From Tipula vernalis (lineage: Eukaryota > Arthropoda > Insecta > Diptera > Tipulidae): a DNA stretch of 64,000 nucleotides. The first letter of the stretch is position 1. Every line of letters starts with the position of its first letter. Below the pieces are notes generated by a model. It was not told the origin of the DNA. It worked only from the letters and a program-made list of their open reading frames with translations, and searched no databases. The DNA is taken from NCBI GenBank assembly GCA_958295665.1, contig OY282560.1:144018091-144082090 (forward strand). Reading direction: 5' to 3'. This document shows positions 22,067 through 33,779 of this stretch, piece after piece. A program made the position numbers and the translations under genes.

Positions 22067-22890
22067 ATGGCAGATTTAAACATCAGCTTAAAGCCAAAAA
22101 TAATCCCTGAGTTCGATGGATCATCGGAAAATCTACACAGATTTATATCGTGTTGTGATATTGTCCATGATTCGTTAAAAACACAGAGATTGAGTAATTT
22201 CTAAAAATTCTTAGATTCAAACTGATCAGAAGGGCTTACGAAGTAGTGAAGTTTGAGGAGTTTAAAACATGGAAAAGTCTTAAAGATACACTCAAGACCC
22301 AATTCACGTCAAAAAGATCACTTGAGTCTATCCAGTTGGAAATGAACTCTATAAAACAAAAACCGTCTGAGAATGTGAAGACTTTTTCGAATAAAATTGA
22401 AAAGCTCCTTTGTCAATTAAATGAAGCTTGTTTGTGTGAACCAACCATTGAATCCGTGAAAGATATAAAAAAATTGAATAGTAGAATGGCCTTCGATCAT
22501 TTCAGGAAGGATTGTTGGGACCAATGAAGGTCCCAACTAAAAGCTTGTAGGTTTCAAACATTAAAAGAAGCGGTAACGAAAGCTTTAGAAGAGGAGGCTA
22601 TACTAAAATATTCTACTCCACCAAATCATTCTAGTTCATTAAAATCGTTTTCGCACAATTCCAAATCATTTTCCTCCCAGTTTCCAAATAGTATAAAATG
22701 CCAACTTTGTGATAAAACTGGTCACAAAGCTTCTACTTGCTTCAAATTAAAATCATTTGAAAACTCTAAGCCAAATTTATCATTTAATTCACATAATAAC
22801 TTTGCAACAAATAACTCTCAAAAATTATCAAGTAATTCATTGTGTTGTGGCGATATTGCCATAATAAAGGGAATGTATGTATGAAGAAAC
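22067..22890 (+). pseudogene. gypsy gag with zinc knuckles
   Basis: ATG 22067 starts MADLNISLKPKIIPEFDGSS, a usual gypsy gag N-terminus. A stop follows at NF*. The frame 22246-22527 continues FEEFKTWKSLKDTLKTQF and QKPSENVKTFSNKIEKLL, the capsid core. Further on, KCQLCDKTGHKASTCFK (near 22700) is a CX2CX4HX4C zinc knuckle, and a second damaged one (CHNKGNVC) follows near 22865. Gag packages the element RNA. Several stops make it non-functional. Confidence 0.75.
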
Positions 22891-23225
22891 AATTTAATGA
22901 AAAGAAAAGATTGAACAACTATGAACAAAATGTAATTACTACCTCTTCATCTAACACGGGAAACTTGCAAGGATCCAAACAGTCAGGTACTCCCCAACGG
23001 ATCCGAGATTACCAATAGAGTGCCAACAACATGATAATTCTAAAAACTCTAGATTTAAAATTACTAATTCTAACATCAACAATAACTTAAGAAAAAATTC
23101 AAATTTTTCTGAATTGATTTTTGAAAATTCTAATCTTCACATTGTAAATACTAAGTCATCCGATTTAAAAAAAATCATTCACCATTTCGACCTTAGAAGA
23201 TTTAAATACCAACTCTAATTCTTCA

Positions 23226-23594
23226 ATGTTCTTGAAATTAACTTTACCACATAAACCGGAGAAAATTTTGCATTTTTTGATAGATTCGGGTGCTGATCTA
23301 AGCGTAGTTAAAATAAAACATTTAGATCCAGATTTTTTCTACTACGCTGATTCCAAATGCAAAATCACCGGAATTTCAAACGACTCTTTTGAGAGACTTG
23401 GATTATCCAATTTAGAAATATTCTTTCCAGATTCAATTATTTCATTTAAACAAAACATTCAAGTAGTTCAAAATAATTTTCCAATTCAATATTCCGGCAT
23501 TTTAGGTAAAGATTTTTTAGGGTGTTTTAATTGCAAACTAGATTTTTCTTCAAAAAGTATTCAACTAACTATTAATAACACAGTAGTCACTTAA
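23226..23594 (+). pseudogene. gypsy aspartic protease
   Basis: The 122-residue frame contains the active site HFLIDSGADLSVV (D-S-G) near residue 18-30, ISNDSFERLG and the C-terminal GILGKDFLGCFNCKLDF (the ILGxDFL motif). This is a retropepsin domain that would cut gag-pol. The domain itself appears whole, but it is cut off from gag and RT by frameshifts. Confidence 0.8.
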
Positions 23595-23999
23595 CGTGCT
23601 TTCAAAACATCCAACCCAAAATATAATTCCAGCCCGCGCAGAAATATTCATCAAAATTTCCAAGTTCACTAACCAATAATTCAGAGTATGTATGCAATTC
23701 GGCAGAAGTGCTTCCTGGGGTTAAAAACGGTTTTACATATGTTAGTCTAATAAATTCTAATGAATATGATGTCGAATTGAAATCAAATCTAAATTTGAAA
23801 TCCGAAGCTCTAGAAAATTTTCATGATTTTTAATATAAACTTTTCAAATCCTAATATACAAAATCGTCTGTCATTATTCGGAACTAAAATTGATTTAAGT
23901 CACATAAACAATGAGGAGTAAAATTCTGTTTTAACGATAAGTCGTTCGTTTAATGACATTTTTTTCCTTGATGGGGATAAGCTATCAGTAACAGATGCA

Positions 24000-24603
24000 A
24001 CTTCTCATCAAATCAATACTTCCCCACATTCCAATCCAATATTTTGTAAACCATATCGATTGCCTCATTCAGTTACAAATGAAATTAATAGACAAGTTAC
24101 TGAAATGAAAGCCGATAATATAATCGAAGATTACAAATCTCCTTGGAATTTCCCTTTATTGTGTGTTCCTAAGCAATCCAAAACAAATGAAAAAAAAATG
24201 GCGCATTGTTATTGATTATAGAAAACTTAATGACATCACAATTCCTGAAGTGTTTCCATTGCCAAACATTACGGATATTTTGGACAAATTAGGTCGTTCC
24301 CATTATTTCTCGACTATTGATCTGGCACATGGATACCACCAGGTTCCAATCGATTTAAAAGCCCGTGAAAAAACTGCCTTCAGTACAGAAACAGGACATT
24401 ACCAGTTTACTCGTATGAGTATGGGGCTGCGTAATGCTCCAAGTACATTTCAAAGGCTCATGAACAACGTTGTATGTGGATTAAACGGGTTAAAATGCCT
24501 AGTTTACCTAGATGACGTTGTAATATATGGTAGAAATTTAGCAGTTCATAATCAAAATTTAACCGATGTATTTTCATATCTCCGACAAATGAAGACGATA
24601 TAG
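24000..24603 (+). pseudogene. gypsy reverse transcriptase (truncated)
   Basis: One frame reads KPYRLPHSVTNEINRQVTEM and SPWNFPLLCVPKQ, then shifts at an A-run near 24187-24199 into KWRIVIDYRKLNDITIPEVF, PLPNITDILDKLG, FSTIDLAHGYHQVPI (motif A), GHYQFTRMSMGLRNAPSTFQ (motif B) and CLVYLDDVVIYG (YLDD). The domain breaks off after FSYLRQ, where the thumb and RNase H should follow. Confidence 0.85.
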
Positions 24604-24745
24604 ACACAATAATCAAGGAATACCATGATGGGCTTTTAGGAGCTCACCAAGGAATATACCGAACATTTAAAAGATTACGCAATTTTTATTACTTTCCAAG
24701 AACGCTTGCAAAAATAAAAAATTATATAAGAAACTGTGCGTGAAT
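24604..24745 (+). pseudogene. gypsy integrase zinc-finger remnant
   Basis: EYHDGLLGAHQGIYRTFKRL and FYYFPRTLAKIKNYIRNC match the H-H-C part of the HHCC integrase N-terminus (H..G..GAH.G...T...). It follows the RT directly, so about 200 or more codons (RNase H) are deleted. It ends at the junction with the 3' LTR remnant. Confidence 0.7.
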
Positions 24746-24786
24746 GTGAATGTGCCTTTTCTGACCAGCCCATAATTTCGCAACAC

Positions 24787-25420
24787 AAAACAATTCAGCA
24801 TCTTTAAGACTCAACCACAAAAGTTGTTTTATTGTCAGAATCAAATCTTACTCAGCAACTTTCAAATACTTTTTTGTCAAAATTCAATCTTACTAATTTT
24901 AGATCAAGGCATACTCCTTAAACTAACTGAAGGCATATGTCACATCGTGCGAAATACTCTGTGATTTGGGGTGCGAAATACTCTGTGATCCATATCACTT
25001 CATCGTGCGAAATACTCTGTGATCCATATCACAAAAAAAAAATCAGCAATTTTCAGACTCAACTTCAAAAAACTTTTCATTGTCCTAGTCAAATTTTACT
25101 AATTTTCGATCTCCATAAGCTAACTAATGGCATAAGACTCGGTGGTTTGGGTAATCTACAATACACCAAACTGCTGAAATTCCAATCTCAAAAAAAAAAA
25201 AAAAAAAAAAAAGTTCAGCATTTCTTAGACTCAAAAGGCTTTCTATTGGCATAATCAAACATTACTAATTTTTAGACCAAAACTAACTCCTTAAGCTATC
25301 TAACGACATACATATGTAACGCCCTGGGAAAAACTATGTGTTCGAGCAATCTTCAGTGTAGCGAACCACTAAATCCATATCACAAACAAATTGGGGATTT
25401 TCAAATCCGATAGAAGCCTT
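24787..25420 (+). repeat. Degenerate tandem repeat, unit about 175-245 bp
   Basis: Four related units begin near 24787, 25033, 25211 and 25390, each with 'ttcagca...ttagactcaa', then 'attgtc...tcaaa..ttactaattt', then 'aactaact...catatg'. A shorter phrase, 'gtgcgaaatactctgtgat', is repeated three times at 24946-25022. An A-run of about 22 lies at 25191-25212. No coding content. Confidence 0.55.
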
Positions 25421-25956
25421 GTCCTATTTTTATAGTACCTCGACAAAAAACATCACATCGTCATTTTTCTACGCCTAAATTTAAATTTGACGCGCTATTT
25501 ATTAGTAAACTAAACTTATTTAACGTCACACTATCATTTTTAATTCAATTCTTTAGCGAAAACTTGATATAAAAAATATTTGGCTCTACCTATTTATATG
25601 GAGCGCTATCGGGACTCACTTTTTATATGACGGCTCTCGATAGCAGCTATCCGGAGCGAATAAAAAAACACGGCTAATTTCATCCCAATAAAAAAAAGTA
25701 AATTATGTGAAAAATGTCAGAAATTTTTGTTAAATCACAAAATATGTAAAAATATGTAAAAATGTATGGTAACTTACAGGGCTCATCCGCTTTCATTTCT
25801 TTTAAAACGAAATATACAAGAATCTTTTGATTTGGATTTCCCAAAAAAAATATTTTTTTACTTAAAAATCCGAATCCTAGTAATAACAAAATTGAATTTT
25901 ACCAAAATTTTTAGATTAGAATTTGAAAATTTATAAATTGTTTTTTACTTTTTTAG

Positions 25957-26288
25957 TGATGGATAGCAACGACCTAATTATTGAGATGGATTTAGATGAC
26001 TTCTTAATAGAGAAAATCCAAAAGCTAGGAAGAGAGATAATACATCAATTGGGGCATGCCAATTATAAAAGTATATCATTGAAATAAGTCGTATGGCATG
26101 AGTTTAGTGAAAGCTTTGACGTTTAACCAGATGAATGGAAGCGGCGCTGGAAGCTTATTAAAACCAAATATAGCCGACTACGACGGGCACCCAAAAGTGG
26201 TACTAGCTAAAACAAGAATACAAATAAAGATGGTCCGTTTTTGAGATCGCTCGGCTTTCTCAAAGATGAATTTGTTATGGTCTGTTAA
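25957..26288 (+). pseudogene. MADF-domain protein relic
   Basis: A single frame of 110 codons from ATG 25959 holds three internal stops. It reads LDDFLIEKIQKLGREIIHQL, VVWHEFSESFDV, then PDEWKRRWKLIKTKYSRLRR and DGPFLRSLGFLKDEF. Order and spacing match the MADF (Myb/SANT-like) DNA-binding domain: 'LI..V......LY....', 'W..I...L', 'C..RWK.LR..Y.R', 'W.yf..L.FL'. A good polypyrimidine tract and AG (ttttttacttttttag) lie just before the ATG, so this could be an exon of a former gene. MADF genes are numerous in insects. Because only stops and not frameshifts occur, decay looks fairly recent. Confidence 0.6.
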
Positions 26289-26567
26289 TATCGAGTATGT
26301 ATACATTAAAAGTTGTTCATTTGCCGTTAATTACCGTGAAATCCAATTTTTAATACAATCGCTTTGCAATGTCGAAATTATTAAAAAAAAAAATTTTACT
26401 AAAATTGATTTAATTTCATTCAAAAAAATTGTTTTTTTATATTTTGCTGGACAGATTTTAGCTTCACGACCAGCCAAATATAAAATTGAGGCTTTTAAAT
26501 GAAACCAAATGACTAATAGAATTCAACTATTCTTAATAATTTTTCAAATTTCATTTGAAGGTTTGAA

Positions 26568-26720
26568 ATGCCGGTATGTCGTTTGTGCTTGGATGGGGTA
26601 ACGACATTACCTAAAGTAAAATACAACGGCTGTAAAATAGATTTTACACTTAACAATTGTGCAACAGTAAATTTAATATGTTGCTATGTTTTGGTTCGCA
26701 ATAGCTCTTCTCTAAATTAA
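26568..26720 (+). pseudogene. ZAD (zinc-finger-associated domain) fragment
   Basis: ATG 26568 begins MPVCRLCLDGVTTLP and the 50-codon frame ends with LICCYVLVRNSSSLN. The ZAD fold uses CRxCL near the N-terminus and ICxxC about 45-50 residues later. Here the first pair is intact and the second is shortened to ICC, with a compressed middle. ZAD proteins are insect zinc-finger transcription factors. This may be a decayed first exon; no C2H2 fingers follow. The nearby MADF relic could be from the same or another gene. Confidence 0.4.
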
Positions 26721-28011
26721 GACTTTCCTAAAACAATTGAGTAGCAAATATTTTGTTCGAAGGTACAGCTGATTTGAAATTGAGTATATTTCATAGAGTT
26801 TGAAGACTTATTAAAATTTATAGATTTTATCCTGTTTACAGAATCTATAGAATTTACATAATTTAAACAACTTACTAATTTTTTATGCTTTATAGAATTT
26901 AATAAATTTATAAAATTTACGGTTATAGAAATTATGGAATTTAAAAACAGGTAAAATTTGAGTTTGTCGAGTTTATAGAACTGACGAACATATAATAATG
27001 TTTAGAACCATAGAATCTATAAAATATAAAGGTTCCATAAAATTGACCGATTTTTTGAATTTATAAAATTAAGAATTTAGTAGAATTTAAAGATTTACAG
27101 TATCAAAGTGATTTATCCTTTGTAATGGTTACCCACATTATTTTAAGTATAAATTTAACTTAACGCTTTTGTCGTTACAATGAGCACCGAGATAAAGGAG
27201 TACTGAAAATGTCATCATCGTTACAGTACATTTCAGTTAAGTTAAAGTACGCTTAAGTACGCTTTAAAATATACCATTACTCATACATGGTAATCTGGTT
27301 CAAGATTCCTTATTTATACTGTAGTGAATGGTCACTTCAAACTCACTGAGCAAAGTAAAATAGTATCGCTTTGACACTGATCAGTTTGAAATAAATTAAA
27401 CTGGAAAAACGGTAGCGCAAACCCTCATAACCAATTTCAGCAACAGCATAAGCGATACTAATAATAAAGCATACCGATTAAATAATTTTAAAAGTATCGC
27501 TATAGCGATAAAAGTTGCTGTAAATCATAAAACGCTTTATTATTAGTTATTTTACTGCAAATTTGAGTTTGATGGTGATTATATGATCGCATCCAGATTA
27601 ATTAATTTCATCCAGTTGAACTTTTTACACTACATTTAATCGTTTTTAATTCATTTGATTGAATTATACAACTTATTATATGTACATGAAAATTTTGCTG
27701 TTTATACAGATATTCTACCGAGACTACAGATTTTCCCTTTCATGAGTACAGACACATTTAATCATTTGCTATATTTCAAAAGAAGGAAGATGCCTATACA
27801 AAATGTGTTATTTAATCCTATTTACCGCAATCCACAAGTTTTTTTTTAGCGAAAAAGAATGGAAAAATCGAAAAAATGAACTTGTTTATAATTTTTAGTA
27901 AAATTTGTTCCAAATTTGTAGGATCATAGTAACATTTTGAACGAAAAAAAAAGATTTAGTATCTCCGTCTCATTTTTATATATGGATAAAATGTATTCGC
28001 ACTTTTCCTAC
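26721..28011. other. Non-coding, with TTATAGAATTTA-type minisatellite
   Basis: At about 26800-27090 imperfect units of 'ttatagaattta' repeat. No gene elsewhere in the stretch. A short palindromic tatcgctatagcgata lies near 27495. Confidence 0.45.
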
Positions 28012-28015
28012 ATAT

Positions 28016-28948
28016 TGTTACGTTTTTCCCTTGTCAATCAAGGTTCGTATCACTTGATTGTAAATAATACTAATTTATTTATTTAGCACAAGAATTATTA
28101 CAAAACCATTTTTTTTAACAATAATTCACAAAATCACTTTATTTAATTTTTACATAATTTTACTGTACACTTATAAATTTTATTTCGCACAAAAACACTT
28201 TTTAAATCACTTTTTAATTCCTTTTTAACCTTCACACTGTCGCTTACCAAATACTACTAATCCAATTCGACTTCGTACGTCTTTTTATATACACAAACCA
28301 AACTTCTAAAAAGCTCATGTCTTTTCCAGATAGAATAGCGTAGAAACATTTAGAACAATTTTATCATGGAAAATTCCATTTTAGTACAGTTAAACATTGA
28401 GCTATTAATTTAACTTATTCTATTTCACACTAGGTGTCACCGTCACCATATTTAACTTTTGAAATAACAAAATATTGTGACGGTAACACCTAGGGTGTAA
28501 TAGAATAAGTTAAATTAATAGCTCAATGTTTTACTGTACTAACATGAAATTTTCCATGATAAAAATGTTCTAAATGTTTCTACGCTATTCTTACTGGAAA
28601 AGTCATGAGCTTTCTAGAAGTTTGGTTTGTGTATATAAAAAGGCGAACGAAGCCGAATTGGATTATTCGAATTTGGAACGCGATAGTATAAAGTTGTAAA
28701 TTATTAGTATTTGGGAAGCGAAATTAAAAAGTGATTTAAAAAGTGTTGTAGTGCGAAATAAAAATTAAAAGCGATCAGTAAAATTGTGCAAAATGTATAA
28801 TAATTGATTTTAAGAATTTTTATTAATAAATTGTGTTGTAATAATTTTTGTGTGAAATAAATAAATTCGTTGCTGATAAATTGAATTGATTTTGTTTTAT
28901 TCACAATCCAGTGATACAAACCTTAATTGACAAGGCAAAAACGTAACA
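28016..28948. mobile_element. Pair of LTRs in inverted orientation with 4-bp target duplication
   Basis: 28016-28448 and 28476-28948 are inverted copies with roughly 90% similarity, separated by 27 bp. The right copy, read on the plus strand, looks like an LTR: it starts TGTGACGGTAACACC, has a TATA box (tatataaaaagg, about 28632), AATAAA-type signals and ends AAAACGTAACA. The left copy is the same unit on the minus strand. The unit is flanked by ATAT on both sides (28012-28015 and 28949-28952). No internal retrotransposon genes are present. A fold-back DNA transposon is the alternative, but the TATA-to-polyA architecture and TG...CA ends favour LTRs. Confidence 0.65.
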
Positions 28949-28952
28949 ATAT

Positions 28953-30207
28953 GTATAATGAAAAGAACAATGACGTAGCGTTGTCAAAATAAACGCAATT
29001 CTTAGTGCTGCGAGTGCCAGTATTTCTAGGTGGATGATAGAAGTAGCTACAATTTCCATATTTTTTTTTTTTACGAATATCTAAATAGATCAGTTGAGAT
29101 TAATAAAAAAGCACGACTTAAGTTTAATATTAAGATCTATAAAATTATATCAATAAACAATTCTTATATCAAATAAATAGTAATATGTATTTGTTAATAC
29201 ATATGTACAAATACACTTTTAAATTTGTTAAATGTTTGTTTCAAAACCAACATTAATGTACTACGTATATGTTATTGTATGTAGTATTACATTAGTGTTG
29301 GTTTTGGTTTTTTTTTAATCAATTGATTTTAATTAGTAGTACATATTCCAATTAAAACTAAAACAGGAATCCATCTACATAGAGCGGATTTAACAAGTAT
29401 CTGAAGTATTCCGATGACATAAAAATTTTCAAAACTATTAATAATAACAGTGATGTTCGGGTATATGCTCGTACGTAACGCAGGTTAACAATTTGCGATG
29501 GTTAAAGATGGCGGATTTGCTATCCCTTTTTGAGTTTGCTAGGAATGACATTCTCAATACACCTAGCAAAACCGGCTTATTACTTCATATTCAGCACATT
29601 GCTGAATTACATATTGACATCTAAATAAAAACAACCACAAAATTAAGTATTATTATATGTAGTTCAGGACATATTTTACTTTCGCTTTTTCAACTTTGAA
29701 TTGTTTTATAGAAATAAATTAAGCAAAAAATATGAGTAGTCATCAATACTAATCAAAATCACATCTCGCGAATAATAAACTAATATGGTGGGAGCACAGT
29801 TATGCATTTTTGGTTATTTGTTTGTGTTTTTTGTTACGAGTATGTTTAAAAAAATAATCTATTTTTAAAAAAAATTCTGTAATTTCCCTAAAGTACTAAG
29901 TTAACTGTCATTCAAAATATTTTTTCCTCAAAAAGTCACTCGCAAATTTTTTTTAATTTTTTGCTTGCTAAAATGACCAAAATGTCATTTTCAGCTTGCA
30001 AGTTGCTAATTTGATTGCTAGAACGTATCGAGCACCTACCCCGTTATTGATTTTAAGCCTGATCTAACCAGCTTTACTTCTTGGTGTTCAAAACAAAAGT
30101 TGAATTTAAAATTTTCAAAGTGTAATACTATGTGCTTCACCTGTTTATGACAGGTTATGTATTGCAACTATTTCCTGCTAAATAATATTAATAGAGTTTG
30201 CTCGTAC
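28953..30207. other. Non-coding AT-rich stretch
   Basis: No gene. It contains a 65-bp hairpin at 29242-29306. Confidence 0.4.
29242..29306. repeat. 65-bp imperfect inverted repeat
   Basis: 'aaaaccaacattaatgta' pairs with 'tacattagtgttggtttt' around a short loop. It may be a tiny MITE or a hairpin; no target duplication is clear. Confidence 0.5.
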
Positions 30208-30764
30208 AAAGATCATGGTATTACATTTACCTCGGACTTGTCGTTCCAAACATATGGACGGTTGCATCTCCATTAAGAGATTCTCCAGAAATTTTCACGA
30301 TCCATTTTTCAATAAAACTTTATACTTGGGTGTTGTACGTTGTCAATTGGGGTACGGTGCAACTAACTATTCTGATCGTATTTACAGCTGTCAAAAATGT
30401 TCTACGGTGACTTCCTAGCTTTCGTACTTTCTCCTTTCAGGAGAAGAAGCAAGTTATTGGATATTGAACCACTGTTTATTCGTAGGTTAGAAATATCAGC
30501 TACTTTTGTACGTGATTTATTAGTTTCCAAAATCGATTGTGCTGATATCTTGCAGCTGTTATATGTTTACGCCCCTGCTCGTGTACTACGGGATAAAGAT
30601 TTTCAACTGAAATTAACGTTTCGAGTTAAAAAGTATGCCAAAGATGAGCCAGTTTATCATACCGCGGCTGCTTGCAATAGGATTCGTGAGGTTTTTGATT
30701 TTAATTTGTCTAGAGTAATTGTGGTTCTTTCTTCTAAAGCATTGGTAGTTTTTAATTTGTAATT
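30208..30764 (+). mobile_element. 5'-truncated Jockey/CR1-type LINE (C-terminal coding end)
   Basis: Successive frames read DHGITFTSDLSFQ, HMDGCISIKRFSRNFHDPFF, YLGVVRCQLGYGA, then from 30397 SFRRRSKLLDIEPLFIRRLE, DLLVSKIDCADILQL, YVYAPARVLRDKDFQLKLTF and FDFNLSR before a TAA at 30760-30762. This is the standard C-terminal end of Jockey/CR1 ORF2 ('Y.P.R.LR....L......Y...EP......FN.....FDFN.S'). A (TTA)n-rich stretch follows as a possible 3' end. The 5' truncation is usual for LINEs. Confidence 0.75.
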
Positions 30765-30930
30765 ATTATTATTAAATAATTATGTTTCTAATTTTCCTTT
30801 TTTATTTTTGTTTTTTAAAAATTTGTTTAATTTGATATTACAATACAAATTTGTGATCGCAGTATCATATAATCTATTATATGTTAAAGAAAATTAGCTT
30901 AATCGAAATCATAGGTCGAATTGTATGAAT

Positions 30931-31165
30931 TCATTTTATTGATTGATTGATTTAGATGTACAACCAAACATTGAGCAGGAACTTCCAGACACACACCGTA
31001 CACCCGTTTTACATATAACAAAACCGACGGAGAGGATAGGATTGTTAATTGGGACAGACTCGGCCCGGCTACAGACGCCCAAGCAATCGATAAGTTAGTA
31101 CTTTTAAGACGGCACAAAGATAACATGATCTAACTAATGTTATAGATCTTTGGAATCCTGATGCA
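30931..31165 (-). repeat. LINE 3' region with (ATCA)n tail, minus orientation
   Basis: Reading on the minus strand: 'taacattagttagatcatg', 'gtctgtagccgggccgagtc', 'tcggttttgttatatg' and the (ATCA)n tail at the end. The same phrases occur in the same order near 51010-51315 and, more degraded, at 49990-50115. No protein is recognisable. Confidence 0.6.
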
Positions 31166-32403
31166 CCTTAAACAAAATTCTTAGCAAATTAATTTCTTAT
31201 TTGGGGGAGAAATTCTCTTACTGTAAGTGTTGTGATGTATACCACTCAACTTCGTTATCCCCTACAAAATCTGTATCATTGATATGTATGTATGGTTTGG
31301 TGTTTATGAGTATTATAATCAGTAACAATGTACATAAAAATAAAATAAAGTTCTTTCTGGTTTGCTCTCAGACGTGATAACAAGGTGAATGGTAATTTTG
31401 TAAATTATAATATTATTTCTAATTTTTATAAATTCCATTATATAATTATTATAAATTCCTATATATATTTCTAATTAATTTCCTATATAATTTATTATTA
31501 TTTCTGAATATATAAATCAAGTGTACTGAAATAATTATTTTCATTAATAAATTTTGTTAATTAAATATATCTATAAAAATTCTGTATGTGTTTATAATTT
31601 CAATCCACCGTTCGCAACATAAGTTTCAATAGCAAATGATGCTTGACGTTTTTGCTGCCCTGTAATGAATTATCATTAATTTCACCAGTAACCAAAATTA
31701 AAATTGCAAAACACTAATTATTTTCTGTACTATGAATTCCAATCTGAAGTTCCTGTAAATTAAGAGGACAAAAATGAAGAAACTCAATTTATTCAACTAC
31801 CCGTCCGCTGCACTGAAGTCAGATTTGTAAAACCTAATTAATACAAAACAATATGAAATACATAAATAAAATTAAAAAATATAATACAAATAAAAAAATT
31901 AGCAATAAATTTGCCCTATACCCTCCAAAACTATTGTGATTCCCACAAAACCATCGCCACATCTCACTCCGTAATAACAGAAGGAGGAAACGACAAGCGA
32001 CGCCATTCTTTCTACCAATTATCTATAAATGACATTTCAAAAAATTAATCATCATCCAAATATTACTCCATGATGAAGGGACATCCCAATATTTCGCCCC
32101 CTTTGACCAAAAAAGCGAACGTACTCACTCAACTTTCAAAACTGACACCTACTTCAACATTTAAGGTATTTCAGTTCACCATTAGCACGCTACCCGCTCC
32201 CCTCTCAATGGATGTTACCTATCACCTTTCATGTATACTACCTGTCATCAAAATTTGTTCACTTCTAAAGTTTTGACAATTTGACATTTCCATCGAAACT
32301 TTGATTCTGTCAAAAGCTAAAAGTTATTTAAATAAAAGCGCTCTAATCATAAATTAGCGAATTTCACGCCAGTTTCCTAGTTTCCAGTTTCCAATAACAT
32401 AAA

Positions 32404-32860
32404 ATGGAAGTGCACACCATTCCCCTAGATGGGAACTGCCTTTTTAATGCAGTCATACATCAATTGGGAACAATAACACCACTACAACCTGCCTATTTGC
32501 ATCATGAACTCAGTTTCGAGGGAGTTTAATTAGCGAGAACCTGCGTGATTACATTTCCACACTATTAGACTTCTGCCATATATATGACTCTAACCAAATT
32601 AGAGTAAGCCGTATCATTCTGCTTCTATCCAAATGTTACCCAATAATCATTGTACTAATAAGTAAACAATTTCCAGATATCTTTCCACCGTTCAGATGGA
32701 CCGCTTCTGGGGCGGTGCCGAATGTATATCGGCTATATGCAGATTAGAAGGAATCAAAATAATTGTTCATCATGCTTGTCCCCTTCATTCTGGATAGCGG
32801 TAACTATAAGAATGGAATTAACGTATTATACAATGGAACCCACCACGACAGTCTAATACC
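32404..32860 (+). pseudogene. OTU-type cysteine protease domain of a retrotransposon ORF
   Basis: ATG 32404 starts MEVHTIPLDGNCLFNAVIHQ, the Asp/Cys active-site loop of OTU proteases (DGNCLF..). Across two frameshifts follow ENLRDYIS, then WGGAECISAICRLEGIKIIV, the WGG...A......I.V segment of the OTU core, and NVLYNGTHHDSLIP, the end strand with the catalytic His (HHDS). So the three landmarks occur in the right order within about 150 residues. OTU enzymes cleave ubiquitin chains. Here the domain precedes an APE endonuclease, which suggests it formed the N-terminus of a LINE polyprotein. The frame is broken and inactive. Confidence 0.65.
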
Positions 32861-32989
32861 CCAGCCAAACTCATTACCACACCCACATCCACTATACAGC
32901 TTTACTGATAATGTACATCGCGTTTTTCATACATCAGATAACCCTTACACAATTGTTGATGCCACACCGTTAACTCCCCACCACCTTGC

Positions 32990-33600
32990 CTATAACACAC
33001 ACTCAAACTGTTTTGCCACCCGGAATGTACGCGGGATCAACAGCGATCAAAAAATAATATTAGTATCTGAAGCCTCCAAGAGACCAACATGAGCTCAGGT
33101 ACATGTTCGAGACCGAAAGAGTCCTCGGAGAGGTGTAGGAATTCTCATGAGATAAAACTCAAACCTAATATCCAAGAGAATTAAATATTATTTTGGAGCC
33201 ATAATTACTTTACTTGGCCATTTCCCTAATAAAGGGAAAATCCTTTTCATCTCTGTGTACGTCCCAACACTCACCTCACAATACAATCGATGGCAATCTT
33301 CCAAAATGTATACGACCCTGTCGTCAATCATTGACCGTTGTCCCAAATCATGCAATGTAGTCATCCTAGGAGACTTTAACGCCCACATTGGAAGCCAAGA
33401 TTCATGGGACAAAAGATACATCGGTTGCAATCTATTCCACAGTGAAACCAATGCGAACGGCTCATTATTAGGCCTTCTCATCAGTCTTATACAACTATCC
33501 GTACACACAACCAAAGGCCGCCGAATAATCACCACACGAACCGATGGACGAACTACACTCAAGTAGTTCATATACCAACCAGAGAAAAAAATCAATATAT
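32990..33600 (+). pseudogene. LINE APE endonuclease downstream of the OTU domain
   Basis: Frames include NVRGINSDQKI near 33025 (N-terminal strand), RRGVGILM near 33130, SVYVPTLTSQYNRWQ and VVILGDFNAHIGSQDSWD (33255-33410, the GDFNAHIG catalytic block), then GSLLGLLISLIQLSVHTTKG and RTDGRTTLK. These are APE endonuclease blocks as seen in RTE/CR1/Ingi-like LINEs. Further on ISDH-like 'AIIAL' is degraded. The domain is split by stops and cannot be active. Confidence 0.7.
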
Positions 33601-33779
33601 CTATATCAAATCCGCCAAATTTGAGATTTATCACCCCCATATAAGCGATCATCGCCTTATCTGGCTTAATTGTACCCACCGAAAAGGAACACAAATTACC
33701 CGATATACACCCTCAATTACCTCAAAAAAACATCACGCCCTACACATATAACCTTAGATAATTAAATCTTTCCATACTA

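Larger units (their letters stand above)
20860..24786 (+). mobile_element. Ty3/gypsy-type LTR retrotransposon, internally deleted
   Basis: A 41-bp segment at 20860-20900 recurs with one mismatch at 24746-24786; both end 'ataatttcgcaacac' and represent the 3' ends of the two LTRs. The first is followed by 'tggtggcagcggttcagg', suitable for a primer-binding site. Between lie gag, protease and RT in the gypsy order. RNase H and most of the integrase are missing, as is nearly all of the 3' LTR. All ORFs carry stops or frameshifts. The element is inactive. Confidence 0.8.

Noticed and set aside
33188..33694. 168-codon minus-strand ORF
   Set aside because: It lies exactly opposite the APE endonuclease blocks and has no motif; it is an antisense shadow.
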